NCBI RefSeq assembly: GCF_022447245.1
Contig: NZ_JAKVBC010000011.1
Coordinates: 62,001-126,000 of the forward strand
Direction of reading: 5' to 3'
DNA from: Kordia sp.
GTDB taxonomy: Bacteria; Bacteroidota; Bacteroidia; Flavobacteriales; Flavobacteriaceae
Length of the DNA: 64,000 nt
The notes under the pieces are model-generated. The model ran no database searches. It was not told where the DNA came from and worked only from the letters and a program-made list of their open reading frames with translations. The position numbers and the translations under genes are program-made. Of the stretch, positions 50,942 to 60,614 are shown piece by piece (within the stretch, counting starts at the first letter, position 1; each line of letters begins with the position of its first letter).

Positions 50942-52675
50942 ATGAAAACAAAAGTATTAATATTTCTACTACTGCTGCATTACAGTTTTAGTTTTGGTCA
51001 ATTACATATTGAAAACAACAATACACTCTATGTACAAAATCAAGTCGTTTTTGTAGAAAATAATGTAGATATTGAAAGTGGAAGTGCTATATCTTTGCGA
51101 GATGAAGCCCAACTTATACAGGGAAATTCAGGAACCTCTACAAACTTAGGATCTGGATATTTATCAGTTTTTCAAGAAGGAATAAATTCTCCTTATCATT
51201 ATAATTATTGGTGCGCTCCTGTAGGAGACTTTAGTACAAATAGTTCAGGAAATCAGAATTTTAGCGTAAACATGATGAGAGATGAATTTGGTACTTCTGC
51301 CCTATTTACCAATTCGTATGAAGGAGTAAGTTCTCCGCTTACCATTTCTAGTCAATGGCTATACACTTACGACAATGGAACCGTTTATGCTGATTGGGAT
51401 GCAATTAACGAAAGTACCAACATAAACCCAGGAGTAGGTTTTACCATGAAAGGCACAAATGCGGTAACTAACCAACGATATGAGTATAGAGGAAAACCTA
51501 ATAACGGAACAATCAACCTAAGTGTGTTAGCCAATCAAAATAGACTTATTGGAAATCCGTATCCTTCTGCTTTAGATGCTGATCAATTCATTTTGGACAA
51601 TGCCGCTACGATAACAGGAGAACTATTTTTCTGGGATCAATGGGGAACTGGTTCTCATTACCTAAGTGATTATGAAGGTAATTATGCAACTTATACATCC
51701 TCTGGATTAGGCATGGGAACTGGCATTGCTGCAACTACACCTACAACAGATTACGGAGCTGGCGGAATCAACTCAACAAATACAGATATAAAAACTCCAA
51801 AACGCTACATCCCTATAGCACAAGGATTCATGGTTGAAGGGAATGCTACAGGAGGAACTGTGGTAATACAAAATTCTCAAAGACCAAAATTACCTGAAAC
51901 TTTCCAGAGTGATTATAAAGAAAATGCAGGTGATTCAGATTTCTTTAGTCCTTCAAACAATATAAATTATTATTTAGGAAAAGCTTTTCGCTTTCCTACC
52001 TTCATATTTAAAATCAGTGTAGAAGATACTTATGATCGTAGATTAATGTTAGTACTGCGTGATGATGCAAATTCTAGTGCTGAATATGGTAAAGACGCAA
52101 AAGCCTCTGAAACACTTACTTCTGATGTTACTTGGCTGATAGAGAATGAATCGTTCATTATCCAATCTGATAAATTTAGTATTGATAAGAAATTGCCCTT
52201 AGTATTTGATATTGGGATTTTGAACGATTTTTCATTCTCGCTTGAAGCGACAGAATTCACTGACAATCTAGATATTCGAGTATTTTTACATGACAAGGAA
52301 ACTGGACAATATTATGAATTTACATCTTTTGATGATAAATTTGATTTTACTCTTCCTGCTGGACGCATAAGTGAGCGTTTTGAAATCACTTTTTCTGAGG
52401 AAGTTTTATCTGTAGATGATACTAAGATTCAAAGTCTCACTATCTTTCAAAATAACGCCTCACAGATACTTAACATACTAAACCCAAACCGTATGGAATT
52501 AAAATCAGTGACTATGCACGATATTTTAGGAAAAAAACTTTGGACAAAGAAAATTTCTGGCAACCAAGAAACGATCAGTATGGACACAAGTACACTGAGT
52601 GATGGTATATATATAGTTTCTGTGCTCAGTCAAGAAAATCAAGTACTAACAAAAAAAGTTACGGTTACAAATTAA
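50942..52675 (+). CDS. Secreted protein with C-terminal T9SS type A sorting domain
   Basis: A 577-residue protein with a signal peptide (about 1-19) and a C-terminal type IX secretion sorting domain (about 495-577: QSLTIFQNNASQILNILNPN, MHDILGKKLWTKKISG, DGIYIVSVLSQENQVLTKKV). The body is beta-rich and Asn/Ser/Gly-rich (GNPYPSALDADQFILDNA, a common motif in flavobacterial surface proteins). It is probably anchored outside the cell. It follows the S74 gene by 18 bases, so the two are co-transcribed and may form one surface structure. Confidence 0.9.
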   Translation: MKTKVLIFLLLLHYSFSFGQLHIENNNTLYVQNQVVFVENNVDIESGSAISLRDEAQLIQGNSGTSTNLGSGYLSVFQEGINSPYHYNYWCAPVGDFSTNSSGNQNFSVNMMRDEFGTSALFTNSYEGVSSPLTISSQWLYTYDNGTVYADWDAINESTNINPGVGFTMKGTNAVTNQRYEYRGKPNNGTINLSVLANQNRLIGNPYPSALDADQFILDNAATITGELFFWDQWGTGSHYLSDYEGNYATYTSSGLGMGTGIAATTPTTDYGAGGINSTNTDIKTPKRYIPIAQGFMVEGNATGGTVVIQNSQRPKLPETFQSDYKENAGDSDFFSPSNNINYYLGKAFRFPTFIFKISVEDTYDRRLMLVLRDDANSSAEYGKDAKASETLTSDVTWLIENESFIIQSDKFSIDKKLPLVFDIGILNDFSFSLEATEFTDNLDIRVFLHDKETGQYYEFTSFDDKFDFTLPAGRISERFEITFSEEVLSVDDTKIQSLTIFQNNASQILNILNPNRMELKSVTMHDILGKKLWTKKISGNQETISMDTSTLSDGIYIVSVLSQENQVLTKKVTVTN

Positions 52676-52697
52676 CTCTTTTGAGTATTAGTGTAGT

Positions 52698-52946
52698 TTA
52701 CTCTTCTTCTAATTCTTCTTGTTGTGAATATTTTTCTCGGTTAAAATATTCTTGATTTTGATATTCTTTATGTGGATTTGACATTAGACGAGAAGTCACT
52801 TTATACAAACCAAACATCATTATGCAAACAGCAATGACCGTAACTACTATTTGTGTTTCACCTTTTATGTCTTCTCGAAAGAGCAATACTCCTCCACCGA
52901 GAAATACCATAATGAAATAAATTGCTGTTTTGTATTTAGAAATCAC
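52698..52946 (-). CDS. Small membrane protein with acidic tail
   Basis: An 82-residue protein with two helices (about 7-24 and 31-50; AIYFIMVFLGGGVLLF, TQIVVTVIAVCIMMFGLYKV) and a polar tail ending QEELEEE. No family is recognised. It converges with the T9SS gene (22 bases). Confidence 0.55.
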   Translation of the reverse strand: MISKYKTAIYFIMVFLGGGVLLFREDIKGETQIVVTVIAVCIMMFGLYKVTSRLMSNPHKEYQNQEYFNREKYSQQEELEEE

Positions 52947-53036
52947 TCTATATTAATTTTTGGGTACAAAAATAGTAACTTTCTTTGGAAGCAAATTCAT
53001 TTTGTGGTAAAACTAATGTGTATCCTTGAAAACAAG

Positions 53037-53492
53037 TTAGCTATTGCTGAGTAGCACTAAGAATAAAATTGTTAGAATAGCAGCTGCAATCACACAAAAA
53101 ATAGCCAAAGTAAGAAACTTGAAGTATAGTTTTAGCTTTGAGAATGCTTTGGTCAAATCGTCCGTATCTTTTTCTAATAATGCCGTTTTCATTCGTCTTG
53201 AAAAACTGTATAAATATAATGCAGGAAAGAAACTTACAACAGCAATGAGCATATATATAATGGAATATGCATACGGAGGTAATTCACTCAAATTTGATAA
53301 AACCGTTGCGGCATCATTGAAGAATATTAGTGAAAAAATACCGACAAATAACAAGAAGCCTGAGAGTACAAACCCTATCATAGAAAGCACGAAAGCCCAT
53401 TGAGAAGTTTCGCGAAGGAACTTCTTTGAGCTTTCGTTTAATCGTAATTCGAAGTTATCGAATACACTACTATCTTGTTTGCGTATCGGCAC
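53037..53492 (-). CDS. DUF5362-like membrane protein
   Basis: A 151-residue protein with an N-terminal helix (KKFLRETSQWAFVLSMIGFV) and three to four membrane helices (about 38-58, 72-95, 122-148). The WAFVLSMIGFVLSGF start and the YSFSRRMKTALLEKDTDDLT loop (TDDLTKAFSKLKLYFKFL) are typical of the DUF5362 family of flavobacteria. The function is unknown. Its start codon shares one base with the end of the rocD gene at 53492, so it is probably co-transcribed with rocD. Confidence 0.75.
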   Translation of the reverse strand: MPIRKQDSSVFDNFELRLNESSKKFLRETSQWAFVLSMIGFVLSGFLLFVGIFSLIFFNDAATVLSNLSELPPYAYSIIYMLIAVVSFFPALYLYSFSRRMKTALLEKDTDDLTKAFSKLKLYFKFLTLAIFCVIAAAILTILFLVLLSNS

Positions 53493-54730
53493 TATTCAAA
53501 TTGTTTAAGTGTTTTAGTGATGATAGACACGCATTCTAATAACTGTTCTTCATTCATTACTAGTGGCGGTGCAAAACGGATGATATTTCCATGTGTTGGT
53601 TTTGCTAATAAACCATTATCACGTAATGCCATACAAATATTCCATGCCGTATCACTCTCTTCTTTATCGTTAATTACTATGGCGTTTAACAATCCTTTTC
53701 CACGCACTAGCCTCACAATATTACTTGTTTCAATATAACTATTTATTTCAGCTCTAAAAATATGGCCAAGTCGTTCCGCATTTTCTGCCAAATTTTCTTC
53801 TTTAACAACTTCTAATGCTGCTATTGCCACACGACATGCTAAAGGATTTCCTCCAAAAGTGGATCCATGCTCTCCTGGTTTGATAGTCATCATAACTTCA
53901 TCATCAGCCAATACAGCTGATACTGGAAATACACCACCTGACAATGCTTTACCCAAAATAAGAATATCTGGTCGGAAACCGTGATGCTCACAGCAAGTCA
54001 TTTTTCCAGTTCGTGCAATTCCTGTTTGTACTTCATCAGCGATAAATAGTACATTTTTAGACTTACATAAATCATAAGCAGCTTTTAAGTAGCCATCATC
54101 TGGAACCATTACTCCTGCTTCTCCTTGAATCGGTTCTACCATAAATCCTGCCACATTAGGGTCTTCTAAAGCTTTTTCTAGAGCTTCCAAATTGTTGTAA
54201 TCTACAATCTCAAAACCTGGCAAATATGGTCCATAATCACTGTATGCACTTGGGTCTGTTGAAGAAGATACTGCAGCTAAAGTTCTTCCCCAGAAATTAT
54301 TTTTAGCAAAGAGAATTTTCGCTTTGTTCTGTTCTATCCCTTTGACCAAGTACGCCCATTTCCTGCAGAGTTTCAAAGCGGTTTCTCCACCTTCCACACC
54401 TGTATTCATTGGTAAAATTTTGTCGAATCCAAATAATTCTGTTGCATACTTTTCATATTGCCCAAGCACATCATTATGAAATGCTCTTGATGTCAATGTG
54501 AGAATATCCGCTTGTTCTTTTAATGCTCCAACAATTTTTGGGTGACAATGTCCTTGGTTCACTGCAGAATATGCAGATAAAAAATCGTAGTATTTTTTTC
54601 CTTCTACGTCCCAAACATATACGCCTTCTCCTCTACTCAATACTACTGGTAATGGATGGTAGTTGTGCGCTCCATACTTGTCTTCTAATTCAATTGCTTG
54701 CTGAGATGTTAATTGTTCTAAAACAGCCAT
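53492..54730 (-). CDS. rocD: Ornithine-oxo-acid transaminase
   Basis: A 412-residue PLP enzyme that converts ornithine and 2-oxoglutarate into glutamate semialdehyde and glutamate, linking arginine breakdown to proline. The signature [54 protein letters not shown] and the PLP lysine in [19 protein letters not shown] are intact. The GVEGGETA motif separates it from acetylornithine transaminases. No arginase or proC is nearby in this window. The DUF5362-like gene follows directly on the same strand. Confidence 0.96.
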   Translation of the reverse strand: MAVLEQLTSQQAIELEDKYGAHNYHPLPVVLSRGEGVYVWDVEGKKYYDFLSAYSAVNQGHCHPKIVGALKEQADILTLTSRAFHNDVLGQYEKYATELFGFDKILPMNTGVEGGETALKLCRKWAYLVKGIEQNKAKILFAKNNFWGRTLAAVSSSTDPSAYSDYGPYLPGFEIVDYNNLEALEKALEDPNVAGFMVEPIQGEAGVMVPDDGYLKAAYDLCKSKNVLFIADEVQTGIARTGKMTCCEHHGFRPDILILGKALSGGVFPVSAVLADDEVMMTIKPGEHGSTFGGNPLACRVAIAALEVVKEENLAENAERLGHIFRAEINSYIETSNIVRLVRGKGLLNAIVINDKEESDTAWNICMALRDNGLLAKPTHGNIIRFAPPLVMNEEQLLECVSIITKTLKQFE

Positions 54731-54869
54731 TTTAATAAATTTTTTAAGTGAATAAAATAACCATTCCTACTGTACCTTTATCCTTTCGAAGAATTCGAAA
54801 ATTCAGCGTGGGAGAGAAATCATCCCTAGAGGCTTGCAAATTACTAAATATTCATCTTGTAATAAAATC

Positions 54870-55253
54870 TTATTCTGATATTTTAGACGCTAGGGATGAA
54901 ACTTGTAATTCCAAACGTTTCATTTCTCTTAAAATGGCACGTTTGTCCATTTGCATCCATGCATATAATTTAATCATTGCATTAAACATAAAGCTGATTA
55001 AAATTCCTAATCCCCATTTAAGCATTTCGTTGGTTTCTGTAACTTTAAAAAATTGTATTAAACAGTATACCAACATACCAAATGCCACTAAATTTATGAT
55101 GTTTATAATAAGAACTAACCAACCTAACTTTCCGTTAAAAATGCTACCAATTGATCCCCAAAGTCCTTGTTCGTCTAATTCGTCATAAAACTTTGACTCT
55201 TCTTCTGTAAGTGTTTCTTTGATTAATTTATCGATGTCTTCCATTGTGCTCAT
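54870..55253 (-). CDS. Membrane protein co-transcribed with an ECF sigma factor
   Basis: A 127-residue protein. N-terminal acidic region (EDIDKLIKETLTEEESKFYD), two membrane helices (about 43-66 and 78-97) and a C-terminal coiled helix (MKRLELQVSSLASKISE). It is located five bases after the sigma factor gene. This pairing is regular in flavobacteria (a DUF6768-type protein, by memory). It may be a membrane-bound anti-sigma factor, but it lacks the zinc-binding HxxxCxxC motif of classical ones. Role inferred from position. Confidence 0.6.
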   Translation of the reverse strand: MSTMEDIDKLIKETLTEEESKFYDELDEQGLWGSIGSIFNGKLGWLVLIINIINLVAFGMLVYCLIQFFKVTETNEMLKWGLGILISFMFNAMIKLYAWMQMDKRAILREMKRLELQVSSLASKISE

Positions 55254-55258
55254 AATTT

Positions 55259-55807
55259 CTATTTTTTTAATTGTTTTTTGATGTGTTCTCTTGCATGATA
55301 CAGACGTGATTTGGCAGTTCCTACTGAGATTCCTAATGTTTTAGCAATATCTTTTAAGCTCAGTTCATGTACATAAAATAATCGTACTACTTGCTGTTGT
55401 GAACTCGAGAGCTTTGCTATAGCTTCCTTGAGTTGCTGCTTTAATTGCGATGAATCAGTTAACGGAATGTCACGAATAGATTCAGTGACGTTGTAATCGT
55501 TTTGTTGTTGTTTTTGCTTTGCAATTGTACGTGTCCAATCAATGGATTTTCTGTGTACAATGCGCAACGCCCAACTTTTAAAACGTTCAGGATTTTGAAG
55601 TGTTTCTACTTTATCTATAATCAACTTCCAACTGTCTTGCGCAATGTCTTTTGCCACATCTGCATCTTTGACAATCCAATACGCATGATTACAAAATGTT
55701 TTGTGAAACCGTTTCACCAATACTGCTAAGGCTTTTTGATTACCTTCAACATATTGTGTTACCAATTCGCCATCTGATATGTGATCTTTCTTATACATAA
55801 AAAACAT
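55259..55807 (-). CDS. ECF-type RNA polymerase sigma factor
   Basis: A 182-residue sigma-70 family protein. Region 2 (about 10-78: LVTQYVEGNQKALAVLVKRF, DVAKDIAQDSWKLIIDKVE, RFKSWALRIVHRKSIDW) and region 4 (about 120-175: LSSSQQQVVRLFYVHELSLK, DIAKTLGISVGTAKSRLYHA, REHIKKQLKK) are both complete. It directs RNA polymerase to specific promoters. The next gene, a two-helix membrane protein, is the likely anti-sigma partner. A hairpin at 55914 lies upstream of it, after the aceA gene. Confidence 0.93.
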   Translation of the reverse strand: MFFMYKKDHISDGELVTQYVEGNQKALAVLVKRFHKTFCNHAYWIVKDADVAKDIAQDSWKLIIDKVETLQNPERFKSWALRIVHRKSIDWTRTIAKQKQQQNDYNVTESIRDIPLTDSSQLKQQLKEAIAKLSSSQQQVVRLFYVHELSLKDIAKTLGISVGTAKSRLYHAREHIKKQLKK

Positions 55808-55913
55808 TCCGTTTACACTACAGACGGAGAAAAATTGGAAAGGTTCATTTTTTTTGAAAAGATTTTGTTTTTTTTTTAAGATATAAAGAAAGTATCATAT
55901 CTGTAGCAACAGA

Positions 55914-55939
55914 AAAAGCTTCTGTTTCCAGAAGCTTTT
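55914..55939. terminator. Hairpin between aceA and the sigma factor gene
   Basis: AAAAGCTTCTG (55914..55924) pairs perfectly with CAGAAGCTTTT (55929..55939) across a four-base loop. It lies 131 bases downstream of the aceA stop and probably ends the aceB-aceA transcript on the minus strand. Confidence 0.75.
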
Positions 55940-56069
55940 ATCATGATCATGTCATATCTATCTATTATCTATGAGATTGTAATTACATCCACTTAGCTAC
56001 AAACTTTCCATATTTATCTGACATCTTGATCAACTAACTCAAAAAGTTTTTTACAAACTAATTGATATT

Positions 56070-57347
56070 TTAAAACTGCGCTACTTCAGTACTATCTTTC
56101 ATAGCAACTGTACTTGCTGCACCTGCAGTTACTGTATTTTGAACCGCATCAAAATAGGTTGTCCCCACAAAACCTTGATGTTTTACAGCATTGAATCCTT
56201 CTTTTTGTAATGCAAATTCGCGTTCTTGCAATTCAGAATAGCCTGCCATTCCTCTTTCTTTGTATGCTTTAGACAATTCAAACATGCTTGTATTTAGCGC
56301 GTGGAAACCTGCTAAGGTGATGAACTGGAATTTATAGCCCATTGCTGCCAATTCTTCTCTGAATGTTTCCATTTCTGCGACACTTAGTTTTGCTGCCCAA
56401 TTGAAAGATGGCGAACAGTTATACGCCAACATTTTCCCTGGATATTGCGCATGAATGGCTTTTGCAAATTCTCTTGCATAATCTAAATCAGGATTTGAAG
56501 TTTCCATCCAAACTAAGTCTGCATAAGGTGCATAACTCAATCCACGAGCAATTCCTTGTTTGATTCCATTATTTACATGAAAGAAACCTTCATGTGTACG
56601 TTCTCCTGTAATGAATTGTCCATCTCTTTCATCTATATCACTTGTTAACAAGTTGGCAGCATCTGCATCTGTTCGTGCAATGATAAGCGTTGGAACCCCC
56701 ATGACATCCGTTGCCAAACGCGCTGCTACTAATTTATTGATCGCTTCTTGCGTTGGCACTAACACTTTTCCTCCTAAGTGACCACATTTTTTAGCCGAAC
56801 TTAATTGATCCTCAAAATGAACTCCAGAAGCTCCAGCTTCTATCATTGCTTTCATTAATTCAAAAGCATTCAAATTCCCACCAAAACCAGCTTCTGCATC
56901 TGCAACAATTGGCACTAAGTAATCCAATTTATTTTCTGCTTCATTCACACATTGAATTTGATCGCGACGCAATAAGGCATTGTTGATACGTTTTACTACT
57001 TGCGGAACACTGTTCGCAGGATATAAGGATTGATCTGGATACATTTCACCAGCCAAATTTGCATCTGCAGCTACTTGCCATCCACTTAAATAAATAGCTT
57101 CCAAACCAGCTTCTACTTCTTGTACCGCTTGATTTCCTGTTAAAGCTCCTAAACCAGCTACAAAATCTTGGCTGTTTAACTTTGCCCATAATTTTTCAGC
57201 ACCCAAACGTGCAATACTGTGATCTAACTTGTATGAACCTTGCAATTTTACCACTTCTTCAGCTGTATAAGGTCGTTCTACACCTTTCCAACGCGGATTT
57301 GTTGTCCAATCTGTAATTAATGCTTGAATTCTGTCTTGAGTTTTCAT
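56070..57347 (-). CDS. aceA: Isocitrate lyase
   Basis: A 425-residue enzyme that splits isocitrate into glyoxylate and succinate, the first step of the glyoxylate shunt. The active-site signature [20 protein letters not shown], the metal-binding region [29 protein letters not shown] and [19 protein letters not shown] are intact, and the length is that of short-form bacterial enzymes. It follows aceB on the same strand (75 bases), so the two form one operon. The divergent regulator at 59137 and the palindrome at 59061 are the likely control. Confidence 0.97.
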   Translation of the reverse strand: MKTQDRIQALITDWTTNPRWKGVERPYTAEEVVKLQGSYKLDHSIARLGAEKLWAKLNSQDFVAGLGALTGNQAVQEVEAGLEAIYLSGWQVAADANLAGEMYPDQSLYPANSVPQVVKRINNALLRRDQIQCVNEAENKLDYLVPIVADAEAGFGGNLNAFELMKAMIEAGASGVHFEDQLSSAKKCGHLGGKVLVPTQEAINKLVAARLATDVMGVPTLIIARTDADAANLLTSDIDERDGQFITGERTHEGFFHVNNGIKQGIARGLSYAPYADLVWMETSNPDLDYAREFAKAIHAQYPGKMLAYNCSPSFNWAAKLSVAEMETFREELAAMGYKFQFITLAGFHALNTSMFELSKAYKERGMAGYSELQEREFALQKEGFNAVKHQGFVGTTYFDAVQNTVTAGAASTVAMKDSTEVAQF

Positions 57348-57421
57348 AAATTTGTAATAGATTATTATAATTGATAATTAGATCCTGTTGATTGTTGCCG
57401 CAATCGCAGGATTGTTTTTTT

Positions 57422-59020
57422 TTAGATATGTAAATAAGCAGGAAGCGTCAAAAATTCTTCAAATTCATTTGCTGTGACTAATTTTTTGAATAGTAAAATT
57501 GCCAAGTTGAATTTTGTTTTTGGCAATGAATCTTCTCCTACTTCTGTGATGATTTTTTCAACTTCATCGTCAAAAATATCTTGAAATAACGCATTGTCAA
57601 ACGTACGTCCGTCTTCCAATGTAACTTCATTTTTTAACCATTGCCAAACTTGTGTACGAGAGATTTCCGCAGTAGCGGCGTCTTCCATTAAATTGTATAG
57701 CGCAACCGCTCCATAACCACGTAACCAAGCTTCTATGTATAAGATGCCGACATTTATATTTTTTCGAATTCCGCTTTCAGTAACCGTTCCTGTTGGTAAG
57801 GCAACCAAATCTTTTTCTGTGATGTTGATATCATTTCTAGATATGTGTAGTTGGTTTTCCATTGGCATATATTTATTGAATTCGTTCATCGCCACTTCAA
57901 CCAATGCAGGATGTGCTACCCAAGTTCCGTCATGCCCGTTTTTTACTTCGCGTTCCTTGTCTTTTCGCACTTTTTCCAGCGCAAGATCGTTGGCATGTTT
58001 GTTATTTTTGATCGGAATTTGTGCTGCCATTCCACCAATAGCCAGAATTCCTCGCTTGTGACAACGCTGAATTACCAATTTTGAATACGCATCCATAAAT
58101 GGTGTTGTCATCGTTACTTGATCTCTGTTTGGCACCACAAAATTTGAATGGTTTCTGAATTTTTTGATGAAAGAGAAAATATAATCCCAACGCCCGCAGT
58201 TTAAGCCAACAATATGCTCTTTGAGTTCATAAATGATTTCGTCTAATTGAAAACTTGCCGTAATGGTTTCTACCAAAACCGTTGCTTTGAATGTTCCTTG
58301 GGCAACTTTAAGATATTCTTGTGCAAACTCGAAGACTTCATTCCACCAACGTGCTTCTAAGTAATGTTCTAATTTTGGTAAGTAAAAATATGGTGCTGTA
58401 TTATTTTTTAGCATGATTTTGGTATTGTGAAATACGTACAAACCAAAATCGACCAAACTTCCAGAAGCTTCTTTACCTTCTATCAAAATATGTCGTTCAT
58501 TCAAATGTAAACCTCTTGGGCGTACTAATAAAACTGCTGTTTCATCATTTAACTCATATGATTTATTACGTTTACTATCATGAAGTGCAATTGTTTTTTT
58601 GTTGGCATCGAGTAGATTTTGTTGTCCTTCAATCGTATTTTTCCAACTTGGCGCATTGCTATCTTCCAAGTCAGCCATAAATGTTTTAGCGCCAGAATTC
58701 AAAGCATTGATAATCATTTTTCGATCAACTGGACCTGTGATTTCCACGCGCCTATCTTGTAAATCATGTGGAATTGCACTTGCTTTCCACTCACCTTCTC
58801 TAATTGCTTTCGTTTCTCTTGGAAATTCGGGAAACTTTCCTGTATCAAACACGTCTTGTTGTTTTTTCCGCCTTTCTAACAATGCAATACGTTTGGCGTT
58901 GAACTTCTCATGCAAGGCTGTAATAAATGCAAAAGCTTCATCATTTAAAATTTCTGGATAGTAATTCTTCACTTCTTTAGCGAACTGAATTTTAGACTGT
59001 TGTAATAAAGTTTCTTCCAT
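57422..59020 (-). CDS. aceB: Malate synthase A
   Basis: A 532-residue enzyme that condenses glyoxylate with acetyl-CoA to malate. The MSA signature is present: KTFMADLEDSNAPSWKNTIE, VRPRGLHLNERHILIEGKEA, VLVETITASFQLDEIIYELK, GLNCGRWDYIFSFIKKFRNH and GMAAQIPIKNN. Together with aceA it lets the cell grow on acetate, fatty acids or other C2 compounds. The start ATG 59020 is 40 bases from the 24-bp palindrome (59061..59084), so repressor binding there could block this operon. Confidence 0.97.
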   Translation of the reverse strand: MEETLLQQSKIQFAKEVKNYYPEILNDEAFAFITALHEKFNAKRIALLERRKKQQDVFDTGKFPEFPRETKAIREGEWKASAIPHDLQDRRVEITGPVDRKMIINALNSGAKTFMADLEDSNAPSWKNTIEGQQNLLDANKKTIALHDSKRNKSYELNDETAVLLVRPRGLHLNERHILIEGKEASGSLVDFGLYVFHNTKIMLKNNTAPYFYLPKLEHYLEARWWNEVFEFAQEYLKVAQGTFKATVLVETITASFQLDEIIYELKEHIVGLNCGRWDYIFSFIKKFRNHSNFVVPNRDQVTMTTPFMDAYSKLVIQRCHKRGILAIGGMAAQIPIKNNKHANDLALEKVRKDKEREVKNGHDGTWVAHPALVEVAMNEFNKYMPMENQLHISRNDINITEKDLVALPTGTVTESGIRKNINVGILYIEAWLRGYGAVALYNLMEDAATAEISRTQVWQWLKNEVTLEDGRTFDNALFQDIFDDEVEKIITEVGEDSLPKTKFNLAILLFKKLVTANEFEEFLTLPAYLHI

Positions 59021-59060
59021 GACTCATAATTTTATGCAGCAATATTAAAACATTTTTTTC

Positions 59061-59084
59061 AATTTAGCGAACGTTCGCTAAATT
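59061..59084. promoter_or_regulatory. Perfect 24-bp palindrome between aceB and its regulator
   Basis: The core TTTAGCGAACGTTCGCTAAA (59063..59082) is a perfect palindrome and AA/TT extend it to 24 bp. It sits 41 bases upstream of aceB and 53 bases upstream of the regulator gene at 59137. The geometry fits the operator of the divergent RamB/ScfR-like regulator. Half-sites recur at 59092 and 59110. Confidence 0.75.
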
Positions 59085-59091
59085 ATTTTTA

Positions 59092-59117
59092 TTCGCTAAA
59101 AAATAAAAGTTCGCAAA
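59092..59117 (+). promoter_or_regulatory. Additional half-sites of the aceB/regulator operator
   Basis: TTCGCTAAA at 59092..59100 repeats the right half of the palindrome exactly, and TTCGCAAA at 59110..59117 is a one-base variant. The second lies just upstream of the -7 box of the regulator gene, which suggests negative autoregulation. Confidence 0.5.
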
Positions 59118-59123
59118 TTGTAC

Positions 59124-59131
59124 TATATTTG
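59124..59131 (+). promoter_or_regulatory. -7 box of the glyoxylate-shunt regulator gene
   Basis: TATATTTG matches TAnnTTTG and ends five bases before ATG 59137, so the mRNA is probably leaderless or nearly so. Confidence 0.5.
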
Positions 59132-59136
59132 CTTTT

Positions 59137-60612
59137 ATGGAAGAAGAATACATCAAACTTATTTTTGGCTTAAAATTGAAGCAGATTCGTACTGAAAAGA
59201 ATTTGTCTTTGTTTGGCTTATCTAAACTTTCGGGATTGTCAAAATCGTATTTAAACGAGATTGAAAAAGGTAAAAAATTTCCAAAAACGGATAAGATTGT
59301 TGTACTCGCAGAGAAATTAGAAGTTCCGTATGATCATTTGGTTTCGTTGAAGTTGGATAAGAATTTAGCTCCTATTGGTGAAATTTTACAATCTAAAATC
59401 TTAAAAGAAATTCCGCTCGAATTATTTGGCATTCAAGAAAGTACATTGATTGATATTATAGCAAATGCGCCTGTAAAAGTCAACGCATTTATTAGCACCA
59501 TTATTGAGATTGCACAGCATTACAATTTTAGTCGTGAAAACTTTTATTTGGCTTCTGTCCGATCATTTCAAGAAGCAAACAACAATTATTTTGGCAATTT
59601 GGAAGACAATGTTTTACAATTTTCTAAAACCTATCAAGTTGATTTGACACAAAAGATTTCTTCACAAGAACTGGAAGATATTTTGGTGGAAGAGTTTGAT
59701 TATACAATTAATAACGAAGAGTTGACTAAACATCAAGAATTAGGAAATTTACGCTCTATTTTCGTTCCAAAAACAAAAAACCTATTACTTGCTAATCATA
59801 TTGATGATGCGCAACGCACGTTTATTTACGCAAAAGAATTAGCGTATAATTTTCTGGGCATTCAAGATAGATTGTATACTTTTTCTTGGATTAAGTTTGA
59901 AAATTTTGATCAGGTATTGCATAATTTTTACGCTTCTTACTTTGCCGGTGCCTTAATGATTCCAAGAGTTTCTTTGACACAACAGTTGACGACTTTGTTT
60001 GAACAAGAATCGTTTCAAAAAGAAGCATATTTACAATTGATTGATAATTATAATGCTTCCCCAGAATCCTTCTATCAACGTTTGACCAATATTTTACCAA
60101 AAGATTTTAATCTGCAGAATTTATTCTTTTTACGTTTTACACACAAAGCAAATTCCGATCGATTCGATTTAAAGAAAGAATTGCATTTATCACATCAACA
60201 TTCGCCACACGCCAATGAAAACAACCAACATTATTGTCGTCGTTGGGTTTCTTTGAATGTTTTGGAAACCATTTCAGATACTGATAAAGACCATGTGTTT
60301 GACTTGCAAATTTCGCATTACAAAGAAGATAATATGCGTTATTTGGTACTTTCATCAGCGACCAAAGATCCGTTTAAAAAAGGATATTACCGTAGTATTA
60401 GTGTTGGCTTATTGATTAATAAACAGTTGAAACGTAAAGTTTCTTTTTTAGATGATCCTGCAATTAAAACCCAAGAAGTTGGTGTTACTTGTGAGCGTTG
60501 TGCTATTACAGATTGTAAGGTTCGAAAAGCTGCTCCAGTTATTTTAGAGAAACAACAACGTTATATGAAAACGGCTGTTGTTGTGGATGATTTAATGGAG
60601 AAATTTGGGTAG
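59137..60612 (+). CDS. XRE/IrrE-type regulator of the glyoxylate shunt (RamB/ScfR-like)
   Basis: A 491-residue protein with an N-terminal XRE helix-turn-helix (10-65: GLKLKQIRTEKNLSLFGLSK, LSGLSKSYLNEIEKGKKFPK) and a large C-terminal region of the ImmA/IrrE-like and DUF2083 type, ending with a Cys cluster (CERCAITDCKVRKAAPVILE). This is the layout of RamB and ScfR regulators of acetate and short-chain fatty-acid metabolism. It is divergent from aceB-aceA with a shared palindrome in 116 bases. I infer that it controls aceBA and itself, probably sensing an acyl-CoA or propionate signal; the ligand is not visible. Confidence 0.88.
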   Translation: MEEEYIKLIFGLKLKQIRTEKNLSLFGLSKLSGLSKSYLNEIEKGKKFPKTDKIVVLAEKLEVPYDHLVSLKLDKNLAPIGEILQSKILKEIPLELFGIQESTLIDIIANAPVKVNAFISTIIEIAQHYNFSRENFYLASVRSFQEANNNYFGNLEDNVLQFSKTYQVDLTQKISSQELEDILVEEFDYTINNEELTKHQELGNLRSIFVPKTKNLLLANHIDDAQRTFIYAKELAYNFLGIQDRLYTFSWIKFENFDQVLHNFYASYFAGALMIPRVSLTQQLTTLFEQESFQKEAYLQLIDNYNASPESFYQRLTNILPKDFNLQNLFFLRFTHKANSDRFDLKKELHLSHQHSPHANENNQHYCRRWVSLNVLETISDTDKDHVFDLQISHYKEDNMRYLVLSSATKDPFKKGYYRSISVGLLINKQLKRKVSFLDDPAIKTQEVGVTCERCAITDCKVRKAAPVILEKQQRYMKTAVVVDDLMEKFG

Positions 60613-60614
60613 TT

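Noticed and set aside
54748-55188. 146-residue open frame on the plus strand
   Set aside because: It is antisense to the sigma-factor partner gene; its composition is that of a mirrored membrane-protein gene.
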